A DNA stretch of 12,591 nt from an uncultured Tolumonas sp. (GCA_903931645.1 CAIZDF010000002.1:1-12591), one strand, 5' to 3'; shown: positions 1-9,048, counted from the first letter of the stretch. The notes: generated from the letters alone by a model not told the origin. Made by a program: numbers and translations.

Positions 1-222
1 GGTGAAGCTGTTGTTTACGCTATTACGCAGCAAAAACCATTGGAAAACCTGACTGTTGCTGAATTTAAACAGTTCAACGCAGTTATTGCTGATGATGTGT
101 ATCCAATCCTGTCGTTAGAATCAACACTAGCTAAACGTCAGGCGTTAGGTGGTGTGTGTGCGGAACAAATTGCTCACGCACTACAACAAGCAGAACAGCA
201 CTTAGCGGCTCGGTCGTTCTGA
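1..222 (+). CDS. argH: Argininosuccinate lyase, C-terminal end (5' part outside window)
   Basis: The reading frame is open from base 1 and encodes the last 73 residues, ending at TGA 220-222. The stretch [20 protein letters not shown] followed by [12 protein letters not shown] matches the C-terminal helical tail of ArgH (E. coli-type: [21 protein letters not shown]...). ArgH is a cytosolic homotetramer of the fumarase/aspartase superfamily that splits argininosuccinate into arginine and fumarate in the last step of arginine synthesis. The catalytic signature lies upstream of the window and cannot be checked. The gene is closed by its own terminator and is not part of the ribosomal operon that follows. 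Identification rests on the C-terminal motif only but is strong. Confidence 0.88.
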   Translation, partial: GEAVVYAITQQKPLENLTVAEFKQFNAVIADDVYPILSLESTLAKRQALGGVCAEQIAHALQQAEQHLAARSF

Positions 223-252
223 GTAAACCGATTATTAAAATGTTAATTTTGG

Positions 253-274
253 AAGGGGCGACAGCCCCTTTTTC
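253..274 (+). terminator. Intrinsic terminator after argH
   Basis: A 7-bp perfect stem, AAGGGGC (253-259) with GCCCCTT (264-270), closes a GACA tetraloop. It is followed by more T (a run of five Ts, 269-273, begins in the stem, then CTATTTT). It lies 30 bases past the argH stop and ahead of the S10 promoter, so it should insulate the ribosomal operon from argH transcription. Confidence 0.85.
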
Positions 275-311
275 TATTTTGAAGTTCTGAATAGAAAAAC
301 ATCAACATTGC

Positions 312-823
<512 letters not shown>

Positions 824-845
824 TTCGGAAAGAGGTTGATAGACA

Positions 846-1484
846 ATGACTCTCGGTCTTGTAGGTCGCAAACTGGGTATGACTCGCGTCTTCACTGAAG
901 ACGGCGTATCTATTCCAGTGACTGTTATTGAAGTAGAAGCCAACCGTGTTACCCAGCTGAAAACTCTGGAAACTGACGGTTACACCGCTGTTCAAGTAAC
1001 TACCGGTGTTAAAAAGGCAAGCCGCCTGACTAAAGCTGAAGCTGGCCATTTCGCCAAAGCTGAAGTAGAAGCAGGTCGCGGTCTGTGGGAATTCCGTCTG
1101 AACGACGGCGAAGGCGCTGACTTAACTGTTGGTTCTGAGCTGAAAGTCGACATTTTCGCTGACGTTAAAAAAGCAGACGTTACTGGTGTCTCTAAAGGTA
1201 AAGGCTTTGCTGGCGTTGTTAAACGTTGGAACTTCCGCACCCAAGACATGACCCATGGTAACTCGCGTTCACATCGTGTTCCGGGTTCTATCGGTCAAAA
1301 CCAGTCTCCGGGTAAAGTGTTCAAAGGCAAAAAAATGGCTGGCCATTTAGGTTCTGAGCGTGTGACTGTTCAGAGTCTGGATATTGTGCGCGTTGATGTT
1401 GAACGTAACCTGCTGCTCATCAAAGGTGCAGTTCCAGGTGCGACCAACGGCGACGTTATCGTCAAGCCTGCCGTTAAAGCGTAA
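846..1484 (+). CDS. rplC: 50S ribosomal protein L3
   Basis: 212 residues against 209 in E. coli. There is one extra residue at the N-terminus (MTLGLVG where E. coli has MIGLVG) and two extra in the loop [10 protein letters not shown] near residues 87-96. L3 binds 23S rRNA early in 50S assembly, and its central extension (about 125-160, W128, [11 protein letters not shown]) reaches the peptidyl-transferase centre. Gln153, the second Gln of GQNQ, corresponds to E. coli Gln150, the residue methylated by PrmB. AGAGG (831-835) lies ten bases before the ATG. Second gene of the S10 operon. Confidence 0.98.
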   Translation: MTLGLVGRKLGMTRVFTEDGVSIPVTVIEVEANRVTQLKTLETDGYTAVQVTTGVKKASRLTKAEAGHFAKAEVEAGRGLWEFRLNDGEGADLTVGSELKVDIFADVKKADVTGVSKGKGFAGVVKRWNFRTQDMTHGNSRSHRVPGSIGQNQSPGKVFKGKKMAGHLGSERVTVQSLDIVRVDVERNLLLIKGAVPGATNGDVIVKPAVKA

Positions 1485-1501
1485 CGTCTGAGGAGATAGT
1501 A

Positions 1502-2107
1502 ATGGAATTGGTATTGAAAGACGCGCAGAGCGCTCTTCAGGTTTCCGAAACTACCTTCGGTCGTGAGTTCAACGAAGCTCTGGTTCACCAGGTAGTCGTT
1601 GCTTATGCTGCTGGCGCCCGTCAGGGTACTCGCGCGCAGAAGACTCGCTCTGAAGTGTCTGGCGGCGGTAAAAAACCGTGGCGTCAGAAAGGTACTGGCC
1701 GTGCTCGTGCTGGTACTATCCGTTCGCCAATTTGGCGTGGCGGTGGTGTGACCTTTGCAGCTAAACCGCAAGATCACAGCCAAAAAGTGAACCGTAAAAT
1801 GTATCGCGGTGCGATCCAAAGCATTCTGTCTGAGCTAGTTCGTCAGGATCGTCTGGTAGTTGTAGAGAAATTTGGTGTTGACGCTCCGAAAACTAAAGAG
1901 CTGCTGACCAAACTGCAAGCACTGGATCTGAAAGACGTGCTGATCGTTACCCCAGAAGTTGAAGAAAATCTGTTCCTGGCTGCACGCAACTTGTACAAAG
2001 TTGACGTTCGCGACGTAACAGGTATCGATCCGGTTAGCCTGATCGCCTTCGACAAGGTACTGATGACTGCTGATGCAGTGAAGCAAATCGAGGAGATGCT
2101 GGCATGA
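1502..2107 (+). CDS. rplD: 50S ribosomal protein L4, S10 operon autoregulator
   Basis: 201 residues, same as E. coli. The globular domain is interrupted by the long basic loop (about 42-98) containing [18 protein letters not shown], which lines the nascent-peptide exit tunnel. Lys63, a macrolide-resistance position in E. coli, is the wild-type residue. L4 also represses its own operon by binding the S10 leader at 345-511. AGGAG (1491-1495) is six bases from the start. The stop overlaps the rplW start by four bases (ATGA, 2104-2107), so L23 translation is probably coupled. Confidence 0.98.
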   Translation: MELVLKDAQSALQVSETTFGREFNEALVHQVVVAYAAGARQGTRAQKTRSEVSGGGKKPWRQKGTGRARAGTIRSPIWRGGGVTFAAKPQDHSQKVNRKMYRGAIQSILSELVRQDRLVVVEKFGVDAPKTKELLTKLQALDLKDVLIVTPEVEENLFLAARNLYKVDVRDVTGIDPVSLIAFDKVLMTADAVKQIEEMLA

Positions 2108-2409
2108 TCCGTGAAGAGCGTCTACTGAAAGTTCTGAAGGCTCCGCACATCTCTGAAAAGAGCACCATGGTAGCTGAAAAACTGAACACTATCGTGTTCA
2201 AAGTTGCTACTGATGCTTCTAAAGCAGAAATCAAAGCGGCAGTTGAAAAACTGTTCGAAGTTAAGGTTGAAGCTGTTCGTACCTTGAACGTTGTTGGCAA
2301 GACCAAACGTACAGGTTCACGCATGGGCCGTCGTTCCGATTGGAAAAAAGCCTACGTGACTCTGGTTGAAGGTCAAGACATCGACTTCGTGGGCGGCGCT
2401 GCCGAGTAA
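2104..2409 (+). CDS. rplW: 50S ribosomal protein L23
   Basis: 101 residues (E. coli 100). L23 sits at the tunnel exit and is the docking point for trigger factor, SRP and the Sec translocon. Glu18 in HISEKST is the known trigger-factor contact and is present. The C-terminal half carries [13 protein letters not shown], the 23S-binding part. The start lies within the rplD stop (ATGA), and its AGGAG (2091-2095) is inside rplD codons, which indicates translational coupling with L4. Confidence 0.98.
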   Translation: MIREERLLKVLKAPHISEKSTMVAEKLNTIVFKVATDASKAEIKAAVEKLFEVKVEAVRTLNVVGKTKRTGSRMGRRSDWKKAYVTLVEGQDIDFVGGAAE

Positions 2410-2423
2410 GAGGAGTTTAAAAA

Positions 2424-3245
2424 ATGGCAATCGTAAAATGTAAGCCTACCTCTCCGGGCCGTCGTCACGTCGTTAAAGTCGTCACACCGGAGCTGCATAA
2501 AGGTAAACCGTTTGCTGGTCTGCTGGAAGAAAAACGCAAGACTGGCGGTCGTAACAACAACGGCCGTATCACTACCCGTCATATCGGTGGTGGTCACAAA
2601 CAGCATTATCGTCTGATTGACTTCAAGCGCAACAAAGACGGTATCCCAGCTAAGATCGAACGTCTGGAATACGATCCAAACCGTTCTGCTAACATCGCTC
2701 TGGTGTTATACGCGGATGGCGAACGTCGTTATATTCTGGCACCGAAAAATCTGAAAGCTGGCGATCCTATCGTTTCTGGTGTGGATGCAGCAATCAAAGC
2801 TGGTAACGCGCTGCCTATGCGTAATATCCCGGTTGGTACTACTGTTCACGCAGTAGAAATGAAACCAGGTAAAGGCGCACAGATCGCTCGTTCTGCTGGT
2901 GCTAGCGTACAGATCCTGGCGCGTGAAGGTGCATATGTAACCTTACGTCTGCGTTCAGGCGAAGTGCGTAAAGTATTGGCTGAATGCCGTGCTACTGTTG
3001 GTGAAGTTGGCAATGCTGAGCATATGCTGCGTCAATTGGGTAAAGCCGGTGCTAACCGCTGGCGTGGCATTCGTCCTACCGTTCGTGGTATGGCGATGAA
3101 CCCAGTTGACCATCCACACGGTGGTGGTGAGGGTCGCAATAAAGGTATCCAGCCTGTATCTCCTTGGGGTACTCCGGCTAAAGGCTACCGCACCCGTAGC
3201 AACAAGCGCACTGACAAGTACATCGTACGTCGTCGTAATAAGTAA
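2424..3245 (+). CDS. rplB: 50S ribosomal protein L2
   Basis: 273 residues, exactly the E. coli length. L2 has an OB-fold followed by an SH3-like barrel and basic tails. It is needed for subunit association and for a functional peptidyl-transferase centre. The signature [16 protein letters not shown] is present, with His230 (counting Met) equivalent to the E. coli His229 reported as important for peptidyl transfer. The tail [17 protein letters not shown] is strongly basic. AGGAG (2411-2415) lies eight bases from the ATG. Fifth gene of the S10 operon. Confidence 0.98.
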   Translation: MAIVKCKPTSPGRRHVVKVVTPELHKGKPFAGLLEEKRKTGGRNNNGRITTRHIGGGHKQHYRLIDFKRNKDGIPAKIERLEYDPNRSANIALVLYADGERRYILAPKNLKAGDPIVSGVDAAIKAGNALPMRNIPVGTTVHAVEMKPGKGAQIARSAGASVQILAREGAYVTLRLRSGEVRKVLAECRATVGEVGNAEHMLRQLGKAGANRWRGIRPTVRGMAMNPVDHPHGGGEGRNKGIQPVSPWGTPAKGYRTRSNKRTDKYIVRRRNK

Positions 3246-3545
<300 letters not shown>

Positions 3546-3555
3546 GGGATAAATG

Positions 3556-3900
3556 ATGGAAGCTATCGCTAAACACCGTTTTGCCCGGACTTCTGCACAG
3601 AAAGCCCGCCTGGTTGCTGATCAGGTCCGTGGTTTGCCTGTGGATCGGGCCTTGAACCTGCTGGCTTTCAGCCCGAAAAAGGCTGCTGAGCTGATCAAAA
3701 AGGTTCTGGAGTCTGCTGTTGCTAATGCTGAGCATAACGAAGGCGCGGATATCGACACTCTGAAAGTGCAAACTATCATGGTTGACGAAGGTCCATCTCT
3801 GAAGCGTATTCGTGCTCGTGCTAAAGGCCGTGCAGACCGTATCGTCAAGCGTACTGCCCACATCACTGTGGTAGTATCCGACGCTAAGGCTGGGAGATAA
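3556..3900 (+). CDS. rplV: 50S ribosomal protein L22
   Basis: 114 residues from the second of two adjacent ATG codons (3553 and 3556). I chose 3556 because AAGGGA (3544-3549) is then six bases away instead of three, and because the family begins METIAKHR with one Met. L22 has a globular surface domain and a long beta-hairpin into the exit tunnel. The hairpin tip [12 protein letters not shown] includes Leu82-Lys83-Arg84, the site of the E. coli Met-Lys-Arg deletion that gives erythromycin resistance, and is intact here. The protein ends SDAKAGR, about four residues longer than E. coli (110). Its last codons hold the rpsC ribosome-binding site. Confidence 0.96.
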   Translation: MEAIAKHRFARTSAQKARLVADQVRGLPVDRALNLLAFSPKKAAELIKKVLESAVANAEHNEGADIDTLKVQTIMVDEGPSLKRIRARAKGRADRIVKRTAHITVVVSDAKAGR

Positions 3901-3903
3901 GCA

Positions 3904-4620
3904 ATGGGTCAGAAAGTTCATCCGAATGGTATCCGCTTAGGGATTACCAAGCCGTTTAACTCTACTTGGTTTGCTAATACCAAAGAGTTTGCAGACAATC
4001 TGCACGGTGATTTTCAGGTGCGTCAGTATCTGACCAAAGAGCTGAAAGCAGCTTCTTTGTCTCGCATTGTTATTGAACGTCCAGCTAAAAGTATTCGCGT
4101 AACTATCCACACTGCCCGTCCAGGCGTAGTGATTGGTAAGAAAGGCGAAGATGTTGAAAAACTGCGCAAAAAAATCGCCACCATCGCTGGTGTGCCTGCG
4201 CAAATCAACATCGCTGAAGTTCGTAAGCCAGAGTTGGACTCTCAGCTGGTTGCTGACAGTATCTCCTCTCAGCTGGAACGTCGTGTTATGTTCCGTCGCG
4301 CTATGAAGCGTGCGGTTCAGAACGCAATGCGTCTGGGTGCTAAGGGTATCAAAGTTGAAGTTAGCGGCCGTTTAGGTGGTGCAGAAATCGCACGTACTGA
4401 ATGGTATCGTGAAGGTCGTGTACCTCTGCACACACTGCGTGCAGACATTGACTATGCTACCTCTGAAGCACACACCACTTATGGTGTTATCGGTGTTAAG
4501 GTATGGATCTTCAAAGGTGAAGTTCTGGGCGGTCTGGCTGCTGTTACTGCTGCAGCTGCAGCTGCACAGCAAGAGCCGGCTCCTGCCAAGCCGAAACGCA
4601 AACCGCGTGGTGCTAAGTAA
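3904..4620 (+). CDS. rpsC: 30S ribosomal protein S3
   Basis: 238 residues (E. coli 233). Type-II KH domain at about 38-107 with the GKKG loop at 78-81; C-terminal S3 domain to about 210. Arg131, Arg132 and Lys135, the mRNA-entry helicase residues of E. coli S3, are all present in [14 protein letters not shown]. The body is very conserved up to [15 protein letters not shown]. After it, the tail is replaced by a run of alanines, [22 protein letters not shown] (3892-3896) lies inside the end of rplV, seven bases from the ATG, so the two genes are tightly linked. Confidence 0.98.
   Translation: MGQKVHPNGIRLGITKPFNSTWFANTKEFADNLHGDFQVRQYLTKELKAASLSRIVIERPAKSIRVTIHTARPGVVIGKKGEDVEKLRKKIATIAGVPAQINIAEVRKPELDSQLVADSISSQLERRVMFRRAMKRAVQNAMRLGAKGIKVEVSGRLGGAEIARTEWYREGRVPLHTLRADIDYATSEAHTTYGVIGVKVWIFKGEVLGGLAAVTAAAAAAQQEPAPAKPKRKPRGAK
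4549..4566 (+). repeat. Short hexanucleotide repeat in rpsC tail
   Basis: Three exact copies of GCTGCA encode Ala-Ala pairs in the S3 C-terminal tail. The unit is a multiple of three, so slippage would change the length of the alanine run but keep the frame. Confidence 0.8.
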
Positions 4621-4633
4621 GGAGAACCGGTAA

Positions 4634-5047
4634 ATGTTGCAACCAAAGCGTACAAAGTTCCGTAAGGTTCACAAAGGCCGTAACCGCGGTCTGGCTAATG
4701 CAGGTAGCGATGTATCCTTCGGTACCTATGGTCTGAAAGCGGTAACTCGTGGCCAGCTGACAGCCCGTCAGATCGAAGCTGCACGTCGTGCGATGACTCG
4801 TGCTGTTAAGCGTCAAGGTAAAATTTGGATCCGAGTATTCCCGGACAAACCAATTACCGAGAAACCGCTTGAAGTGCGTATGGGTAAAGGTAAAGGTAAC
4901 GTTGAATATTGGGTTGCCTTGATCCAGCCTGGCAAAGTGCTGTACGAGATGGACGGTGTACCAGAAGCGACAGCGCGTGAAGCATTTGCGCTGGCTGCGG
5001 CTAAACTGTCTGTTAAGACCACCTTTGTAATTCGGACGGCTATGTGA
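4634..5047 (+). CDS. rplP: 50S ribosomal protein L16
   Basis: 137 residues (E. coli 136). The extra residue lies in [10 protein letters not shown] near residues 21-30. L16 organises the A-site side of the 50S and the elbow of A- and P-site tRNA. Arg82 in [10 protein letters not shown] corresponds to E. coli Arg81, the residue hydroxylated by the 2-oxoglutarate oxygenase YcfD/RoxA. GGAG (4621-4624) is nine bases from the ATG, directly after the rpsC stop. The TGA stop overlaps the rpmC start by one base. Confidence 0.98.
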   Translation: MLQPKRTKFRKVHKGRNRGLANAGSDVSFGTYGLKAVTRGQLTARQIEAARRAMTRAVKRQGKIWIRVFPDKPITEKPLEVRMGKGKGNVEYWVALIQPGKVLYEMDGVPEATAREAFALAAAKLSVKTTFVIRTAM

Positions 5048-5238
5048 TGAAAGCTCAAGATCTGCGTCAAAAAAGTGTGGAAGAGCTGAAAGCTGAATTG
5101 CTGGGTCTGCTGCGTGCGCAGTTTAATCTGCGTATTCAGAAGAGCACAGGTCAGCTGAACCAAACTCACACTATCAAACAAGTACGTCGCGACATCGCGC
5201 GCGTTAAAACTGTACTGAACGAGAAGGCAGGTGCGTAA
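5047..5238 (+). CDS. rpmC: 50S ribosomal protein L29
   Basis: 63 residues, equal to E. coli, starting at ATG 5047 ([14 protein letters not shown]). An in-frame GTG one codon earlier is not used, judging by family length. L29 is a two-helix coiled hairpin next to L23 at the tunnel exit and helps in SRP and trigger-factor docking. The end [20 protein letters not shown] is typical. No good Shine-Dalgarno precedes it. The TGATG overlap with the rplP stop suggests that it depends on re-initiation by ribosomes finishing L16. Confidence 0.96.
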   Translation: MKAQDLRQKSVEELKAELLGLLRAQFNLRIQKSTGQLNQTHTIKQVRRDIARVKTVLNEKAGA

Positions 5239-5486
5239 TGACTGATCAAATCCGTACTCTGCAAGGTCGTGTAGTTAGTGACAAAATGGACAAGTCCATT
5301 ACTGTAGCTATCGAACGTAAGGTAAAACACCCAATGTATGGGAAAATTATCGTGCGTACGACCAAGCTGCATGTCCACGATGAAAACAACGAATGCAAGA
5401 TTGGCGACCTGGTGGAAATCCGCGAGTGCCGTCCATTGTCCAAAACTAAGTGCTGGACTCTGGTATCTGTTGTTGAAAAAGCCTAA
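5238..5486 (+). CDS. rpsQ: 30S ribosomal protein S17
   Basis: 82 residues (E. coli 84), lacking the last two residues after VVEKA. S17 is an OB-fold primary binder of 16S helices 7 and 11 and acts early in 30S assembly. Conserved blocks include [34 protein letters not shown] and [13 protein letters not shown]. The start overlaps the rpmC stop by one base (TAATG), with no strong ribosome-binding site, so coupling is likely. Last gene of the S10 operon. Its stop codon is inside an inverted repeat (5482-5500). Confidence 0.98.
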   Translation: MTDQIRTLQGRVVSDKMDKSITVAIERKVKHPMYGKIIVRTTKLHVHDENNECKIGDLVEIRECRPLSKTKCWTLVSVVEKA

Positions 5487-5500
5487 TTTTTTAAATTAGG
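5482..5500 (+). repeat. Perfect AT-rich inverted repeat over the rpsQ stop
   Basis: CCTAATTT (5482-5489) and AAATTAGG (5493-5500) are perfect reverse complements around a TTT loop. The arm begins in the last sense codon of rpsQ and includes its TAA. In RNA it would form an 8-bp hairpin just ahead of the main terminator. Confidence 0.75.
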
Positions 5501-5509
5501 ATTGGAATA

Positions 5510-5540
5510 CGAACGGCTCGTAAGAGTCGTTCGTTTTTTT
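5510..5540 (+). terminator. Intrinsic terminator of the S10 operon
   Basis: A 10-bp stem, CGAACGGCTC (5510-5519) with GAGTCGTTCG (5524-5533), has one G·U pair and a GTAA loop. It is followed directly by seven Ts (5534-5540). It separates rpsQ from the spc promoter. Confidence 0.93.
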
Positions 5541-5544
5541 GGCT

Positions 5545-5572
5545 ATGACTTTGTCTGGTGCTGTGATATTAT
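5545..5572 (+). promoter_or_regulatory. spc operon promoter
   Basis: The -10 is TATTAT (5567-5572), preceded by TG at 5564-5565 (an extended -10). A weak -35, ATGACT (5545-5550), is 16 bp upstream. The bases after the -10 are GCCGCGCC, a GC-rich discriminator expected for growth-rate control. The start is inferred near 5579, giving a leader of about 63 nt. It contains only a small hairpin (CCCAT/GTGGG, 5600-5615) before GGAG (5631-5634) of rplN. Confidence 0.75.
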
Positions 5573-5641
5573 GCCGCGCCTTTTGAAGGTAGCCAGATGC
5601 CCATTTTAATGTGGGAAGTAGTTATTTAGCGGAGCACTAAC

Positions 5642-6010
5642 ATGATCCAAATGCAAAGTATGCTGGACGTCGCCGACAACTCCGGCGCACGCAGCGTAAT
5701 GTGTATTAAGGTTCTGGGTGGTTCGCACCGCCGTTATGCCGGTGTCGGCGACATCATCAAAGTTTCCATCAAAGAAGCAATTCCGCGTGGAAAGGTTAAA
5801 AAAGGTGATGTTTATAATGCGGTGGTCGTTCGCACCCGTAAAGGCGTTCGCCGTCAAGATGGTTCTTTGATCCGCTTTGATCGCAACGCGGCTGTGCTGT
5901 TGAACAACCAACATCAGCCGATCGGTACTCGTATCTTCGGCCCAGTGACTCGTGAACTGCGTAATGATAAGTTCATGAAGATCGTGTCCCTGGCCCCGGA
6001 AGTACTGTAA
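5642..6010 (+). CDS. rplN: 50S ribosomal protein L14
   Basis: 122 residues, the universal bacterial length. It begins [19 protein letters not shown] and has the family signature around [21 protein letters not shown]14 lies at the subunit interface, contacts 16S helix 14, and is the binding site for the silencing factor RsfS. GGAG (5631-5634) is seven bases from the start. An internal ATG four codons downstream is not used. First gene of the spc operon, whose translation is governed from the S8 site downstream at rplE. Confidence 0.98.
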
Positions 6011-6022
6011 GGAGCACAGAAC

Positions 6023-6340
6023 ATGGCAGCAAAAATCCGTCGTGAAGACGAAGTAATTGTTTTGACCGGTAAAGACAAAGGCAAACGTGGCAAAGTCACT
6101 AAAGTCTTAGTTGAACAGGGCAAAGTAATTGTTGAAGGCATCAACGTGAAGAAAAAACATCAGAAGCCTGTTCCGGCTTTAGGTGTTGCTGGCGGTATCG
6201 TTAGCAAAGAAGCAGCTGTTGATGTATCAAATGTAGCGCTTTTCAACCCTGCTACCGGCAAGGGAGATCGCGTTGGTTTCCGATTTGAAGATGGTAACAA
6301 AGTTCGTTTCTTCAAATCTAACGGTGAACTTGTAAAGTAA
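6023..6340 (+). CDS. rplX: 50S ribosomal protein L24
   Basis: 105 residues (E. coli 104). A KOW motif occupies about residues 7-35 ([20 protein letters not shown]). L24 is one of the two proteins that nucleate 50S assembly by binding the 5' region of 23S rRNA, and it also lies near the tunnel exit. The segment [11 protein letters not shown] is the rRNA-contact loop. AGGAG (6010-6014) begins in the rplN stop region and is eight bases from the ATG. In E. coli, translation of this gene is reduced by S8-triggered decay initiated at rplE. Confidence 0.98.
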   Translation: MAAKIRREDEVIVLTGKDKGKRGKVTKVLVEQGKVIVEGINVKKKHQKPVPALGVAGGIVSKEAAVDVSNVALFNPATGKGDRVGFRFEDGNKVRFFKSNGELVK

Positions 6341-6353
6341 TTGGAGTTTAACG

Positions 6354-6893
6354 ATGGCGAAACTGCATGATACCTACAGACAAACTGTAGTCCAGGAACT
6401 GATGAACCAGTTCGGCTACAATTCTGTCATGCAAGTCCCTCGGATCGAGAAGATCACCCTGAACATGGGTGTCGGTGAAGCCTTGGCTGATAAAAAAGTA
6501 CTGGAAAATGCTGCTGGTGACTTAGCTGCAATTTCTGGTCAAAAGCCACTGATCACCAAAGCGCGCAAATCTGTTGCGGGCTTCAAGATTCGTGAAGGCT
6601 ACCCGATCGGTTGTAAAGTAACCCTGCGCGGCGAGCGTATGTGGGAGTTTTTGGAGCGCTTGATTTGTATCTCTATGCCACGTATTCGTGACTTCCGTGG
6701 TGTTAGTGCTAAGTCCTTTGATGGTCGTGGCAACTACTCTATGGGCGTACGTGAGCAAATCATCTTCCCCGAAATCGACTACGATAAAGTCGATAAAGTA
6801 CGTGGTCTGGATATTACTATCACAACGACTGCGAAGACTGACGAGGAAGGCCGTGCTCTGCTGGCTGCCTTTAGCTTCCCATTCCGTAAGTAA
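6354..6893 (+). CDS. rplE: 50S ribosomal protein L5
   Basis: 179 residues, same as E. coli. L5 binds 5S rRNA with L18 in the central protuberance and contacts P-site tRNA. Typical blocks are [36 protein letters not shown] and [24 protein letters not shown] (6343-6346) is seven bases from the start. A hairpin within codons 7-13 (6374-6390) matches the position of the S8 repressor site in E. coli, making this start the control point of the spc operon. Confidence 0.98.
   Translation: MAKLHDTYRQTVVQELMNQFGYNSVMQVPRIEKITLNMGVGEALADKKVLENAAGDLAAISGQKPLITKARKSVAGFKIREGYPIGCKVTLRGERMWEFLERLICISMPRIRDFRGVSAKSFDGRGNYSMGVREQIIFPEIDYDKVDKVRGLDITITTTAKTDEEGRALLAAFSFPFRK
6371..6393 (+). promoter_or_regulatory. 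Candidate S8 translational operator in rplE
   Basis: CTACAG (6374-6379) pairs perfectly with CTGTAG (6385-6390) around ACAAA. The flanks AC and TC add irregular pairs like those in helix 21 of 16S rRNA. In E. coli the same codons form ACUAC/GUAGU in the known S8-binding hairpin of spc mRNA. S8 made in excess would block rplE and the coupled downstream genes. Confidence 0.62.
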
Positions 6894-6904
6894 GGTGTAG
6901 GGTT

Positions 6905-7210
6905 ATGGCAAAACTGTCCATGATTGCACGTGAAGATAAACGTGCAAAATTGATTGCAAAACACTTCGAGAAGCGTGTTGCACTGAAAGCGATTATCGCC
7001 GACGTGAATGCTTCTGATGAAGCTCGTTGGGACGCAGTGCTCAAGCTGCAACAACTGCCGCGTGACTCCAGCCCGAGCCGTCAACGTAATCGTTGCAATA
7101 TCACAGGTCGTCCACATGGCTACCTGCGTAAATTCGGTCTTTGCCGCATCAAAGTGCGTGAGCACATGATGAAAGGCGAAATTCCTGGCCTGAAAAAGGC
7201 TAGCTGGTAA
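6905..7210 (+). CDS. rpsN: 30S ribosomal protein S14, long zinc-free form
   Basis: 101 residues, the long form. It begins [20 protein letters not shown] and has the signature [20 protein letters not shown]. Only single cysteines occur where zinc forms have CxxC pairs, so this is the C-minus type that does not bind zinc. S14 binds late in the 30S head next to S3 and S10. The ribosome-binding site is mediocre, AAGG at 6892-6895 overlapping the rplE stop, which fits coupling to L5 translation. Confidence 0.98.
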   Translation: MAKLSMIAREDKRAKLIAKHFEKRVALKAIIADVNASDEARWDAVLKLQQLPRDSSPSRQRNRCNITGRPHGYLRKFGLCRIKVREHMMKGEIPGLKKASW

Positions 7211-7232
7211 TTAATCACGGGAGTTAAGACAC

Positions 7233-7625
7233 ATGAGCATGCAAGATCCGATCGCGGACATGCTGACCCGCATCCGCAACGGTCAGGCGGCCCACAAGGT
7301 TTCCGTCTCTATGCCTTCTTCCAAGCTGAAAGTAGCTATTGCTAATCTGCTGAAAGAAGAAGGTTATATCGCTGATGTTAAAGTTAGCGGTGACGTTAAA
7401 CCTGAACTGGAAATTGAATTGAAATATTTCCAGGGTAAGCCTGTTGTTGAGCTGATCCAGCGCGTAAGTCGCCCTGGTCTGCGTATTTATAAGAAACGTG
7501 GCGACCTGCCAAAGATCATTAACGGTCTGGGTATCGCTGTGGTTTCTACTTCTAAAGGTGTGATGACTGACCGTGCTGCGCGTAAAGCAGGCATGGGCGG
7601 TGAGATCATCTGCTACGTAGCGTAA
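7233..7625 (+). CDS. rpsH: 30S ribosomal protein S8, spc operon repressor
   Basis: 130 residues, same as E. coli. It begins [18 protein letters not shown]. The conserved C-terminal domain has [20 protein letters not shown], in which the STSKG loop contacts 16S helix 21. S8 is a primary assembly protein of the 30S platform and the autogenous repressor of the spc operon, acting on the rplE start at 6354. GGGAG (7219-7223) is nine bases from the ATG. Confidence 0.98.
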   Translation: MSMQDPIADMLTRIRNGQAAHKVSVSMPSSKLKVAIANLLKEEGYIADVKVSGDVKPELEIELKYFQGKPVVELIQRVSRPGLRIYKKRGDLPKIINGLGIAVVSTSKGVMTDRAARKAGMGGEIICYVA

Positions 7626-7636
7626 GGAGCTAGGAA

Positions 7637-8170
7637 ATGTCTCGTGTTGCGAAAGCACCTGTTACTATTCCGGCTGGCGTGGAAGTAACCCTGAACGGCC
7701 AGGAAATAGCTGTTAAAGGTAAAAATGGCACCCTGAAGCGCATTCTGAACGCTGCAGTTATCGTCACCAAAGAAGAAAATGTGTTGAAGTTCGCACCTCA
7801 AGAAGGTGTGACTGGTGCTGACGCGCAGGCTGGTACTGCACGTGCGCTGGTAAACAACATGGTTATTGGTGTTACTACTGGCTTCGAGCGCAAACTGGTG
7901 CTGGTTGGTGTAGGTTACCGTGCACAGGCTAAAGGTAAATCAGTTGGTTTGGCGCTGGGATTCTCCCATCCAATCGACCACGAATTGCCTGAAGGTGTTA
8001 CCGCTGAATGCCCGACACAGACTGAAATCGTACTGAAAGGTGCCGATAAAGCTCTGTTAGGTCAAGTTGCAGCTGACATCCGTGCCTATCGTAGCCCGGA
8101 GCCTTACAAAGGCAAAGGTGTACGCTATTCAGACGAAGTTGTGCGTACTAAAGAAGCTAAGAAGAAGTAA
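7637..8170 (+). CDS. rplF: 50S ribosomal protein L6
   Basis: 177 residues, the usual length. Two repeated alpha/beta domains, about 1-80 and 81-177. The second ends with [24 protein letters not shown], the 23S-binding signature. L6 sits near the sarcin-ricin loop and the factor-binding site, and is involved in late 50S assembly. AAGGAG (7624-7629) begins in the rpsH stop and is seven bases from the ATG. Confidence 0.98.
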   Translation: MSRVAKAPVTIPAGVEVTLNGQEIAVKGKNGTLKRILNAAVIVTKEENVLKFAPQEGVTGADAQAGTARALVNNMVIGVTTGFERKLVLVGVGYRAQAKGKSVGLALGFSHPIDHELPEGVTAECPTQTEIVLKGADKALLGQVAADIRAYRSPEPYKGKGVRYSDEVVRTKEAKKK

Positions 8171-8179
8171 GGTAACACT

Positions 8180-8533
8180 ATGGACAAGAAAGCAGCTCGT
8201 ATCCGTCGTGCTACTAAAGCACGTCGTAAAATGCTGGAACTGGGCGCGACTCGTCTGGTGGTTCACCGTACTCCGCGTCATATTTATGCGCAGGTTATCG
8301 CTGCAAGCGGTGCAGAAGTTTTAGCTTCTGCATCTACTGTAGAGTCAACCATTCGTGAGCAAGTGAAATACACCGGTAATGCCGATGCGGCCGCCGCGGT
8401 GGGTAAAGCTATTGCAGAGCGTGCTCTGGCAAAAGGTATTACCACTGTAGCGTTCGATCGCTCTGGGTTCCAATATCATGGTCGCGTAGCCGCACTGGCT
8501 ACTGCTGCACGTGAAGCTGGTCTTCAGTTCTAA
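8180..8533 (+). CDS. rplR: 50S ribosomal protein L18
   Basis: 117 residues, as in E. coli. The basic N-terminus [18 protein letters not shown] is followed by a fold with [15 protein letters not shown] and the C-terminal signature [20 protein letters not shown]. It binds 5S rRNA with L5 and L25 in the central protuberance. AAGG (8169-8172) is seven bases from the start and overlaps the rplF stop. It is followed after 14 bases by rpsE. Confidence 0.98.
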   Translation: MDKKAARIRRATKARRKMLELGATRLVVHRTPRHIYAQVIAASGAEVLASASTVESTIREQVKYTGNADAAAAVGKAIAERALAKGITTVAFDRSGFQYHGRVAALATAAREAGLQF

Positions 8534-8547
8534 GCCAGGAGTCGACA

Positions 8548-9048
8548 ATGTCTAAAATCGAATCTCAAGCCGGTGAACTGCAAGAAAAGTTAGTCGCAGT
8601 GAACCGTGTTTCTAAAGTAGTTAAAGGTGGTCGTATTTTCTCCTTTACAGCATTGACTGTAGTAGGCGATGGTTCAGGCCGCGTTGGTTTTGGTTACGGT
8701 AAAGCACGTGAAGTTCCTGCTGCCATTCAAAAGGCAATGGAACAAGCTCGTCGTAACATGGTTAAAGTTGAGCTGATTGAAGGCACACTGCATCACCATG
8801 TTAAAGGAACCCATGCTGGTTCTACCGTATTTATGCAGCCTGCTTCTCAGGGTACCGGTATTATTGCCGGTGGCGCAATGCGTGCCGTTCTGGAAGTGGC
8901 TGGTGTACATAACGTTCTGGCAAAAACCTATGGTTCAACCAATCCGATGAACGTAGTGCGTGCAACTATTGAAGCGTTAGCACACATTAGCTCACCGGAA
9001 CAAGTTGCTGCCAAACGTGGTTTGCGCGTGGAAGAAATCCTGGGGTAA
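8548..9048 (+). CDS. rpsE: 30S ribosomal protein S5
   Basis: 166 residues (E. coli 167). The N-terminal dsRNA-binding-like domain carries [19 protein letters not shown]. The loop Lys26-Gly27-Gly28-Arg29, where E. coli mutations give spectinomycin resistance and ram phenotypes, is wild type. The C-terminal domain has [15 protein letters not shown]5 lies at the mRNA entry tunnel with S3 and S4 and influences decoding accuracy. AGGAG (8537-8541) is six bases from the ATG. Confidence 0.98.
   Translation: MSKIESQAGELQEKLVAVNRVSKVVKGGRIFSFTALTVVGDGSGRVGFGYGKAREVPAAIQKAMEQARRNMVKVELIEGTLHHHVKGTHAGSTVFMQPASQGTGIIAGGAMRAVLEVAGVHNVLAKTYGSTNPMNVVRATIEALAHISSPEQVAAKRGLRVEEILG

Noticed and set aside
5044..5046. 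GTG start for rpmC one codon upstream
   Set aside because: It would add an extra Met not seen in L29. ATG 5047 gives the standard 63 residues and a normal TGATG junction.
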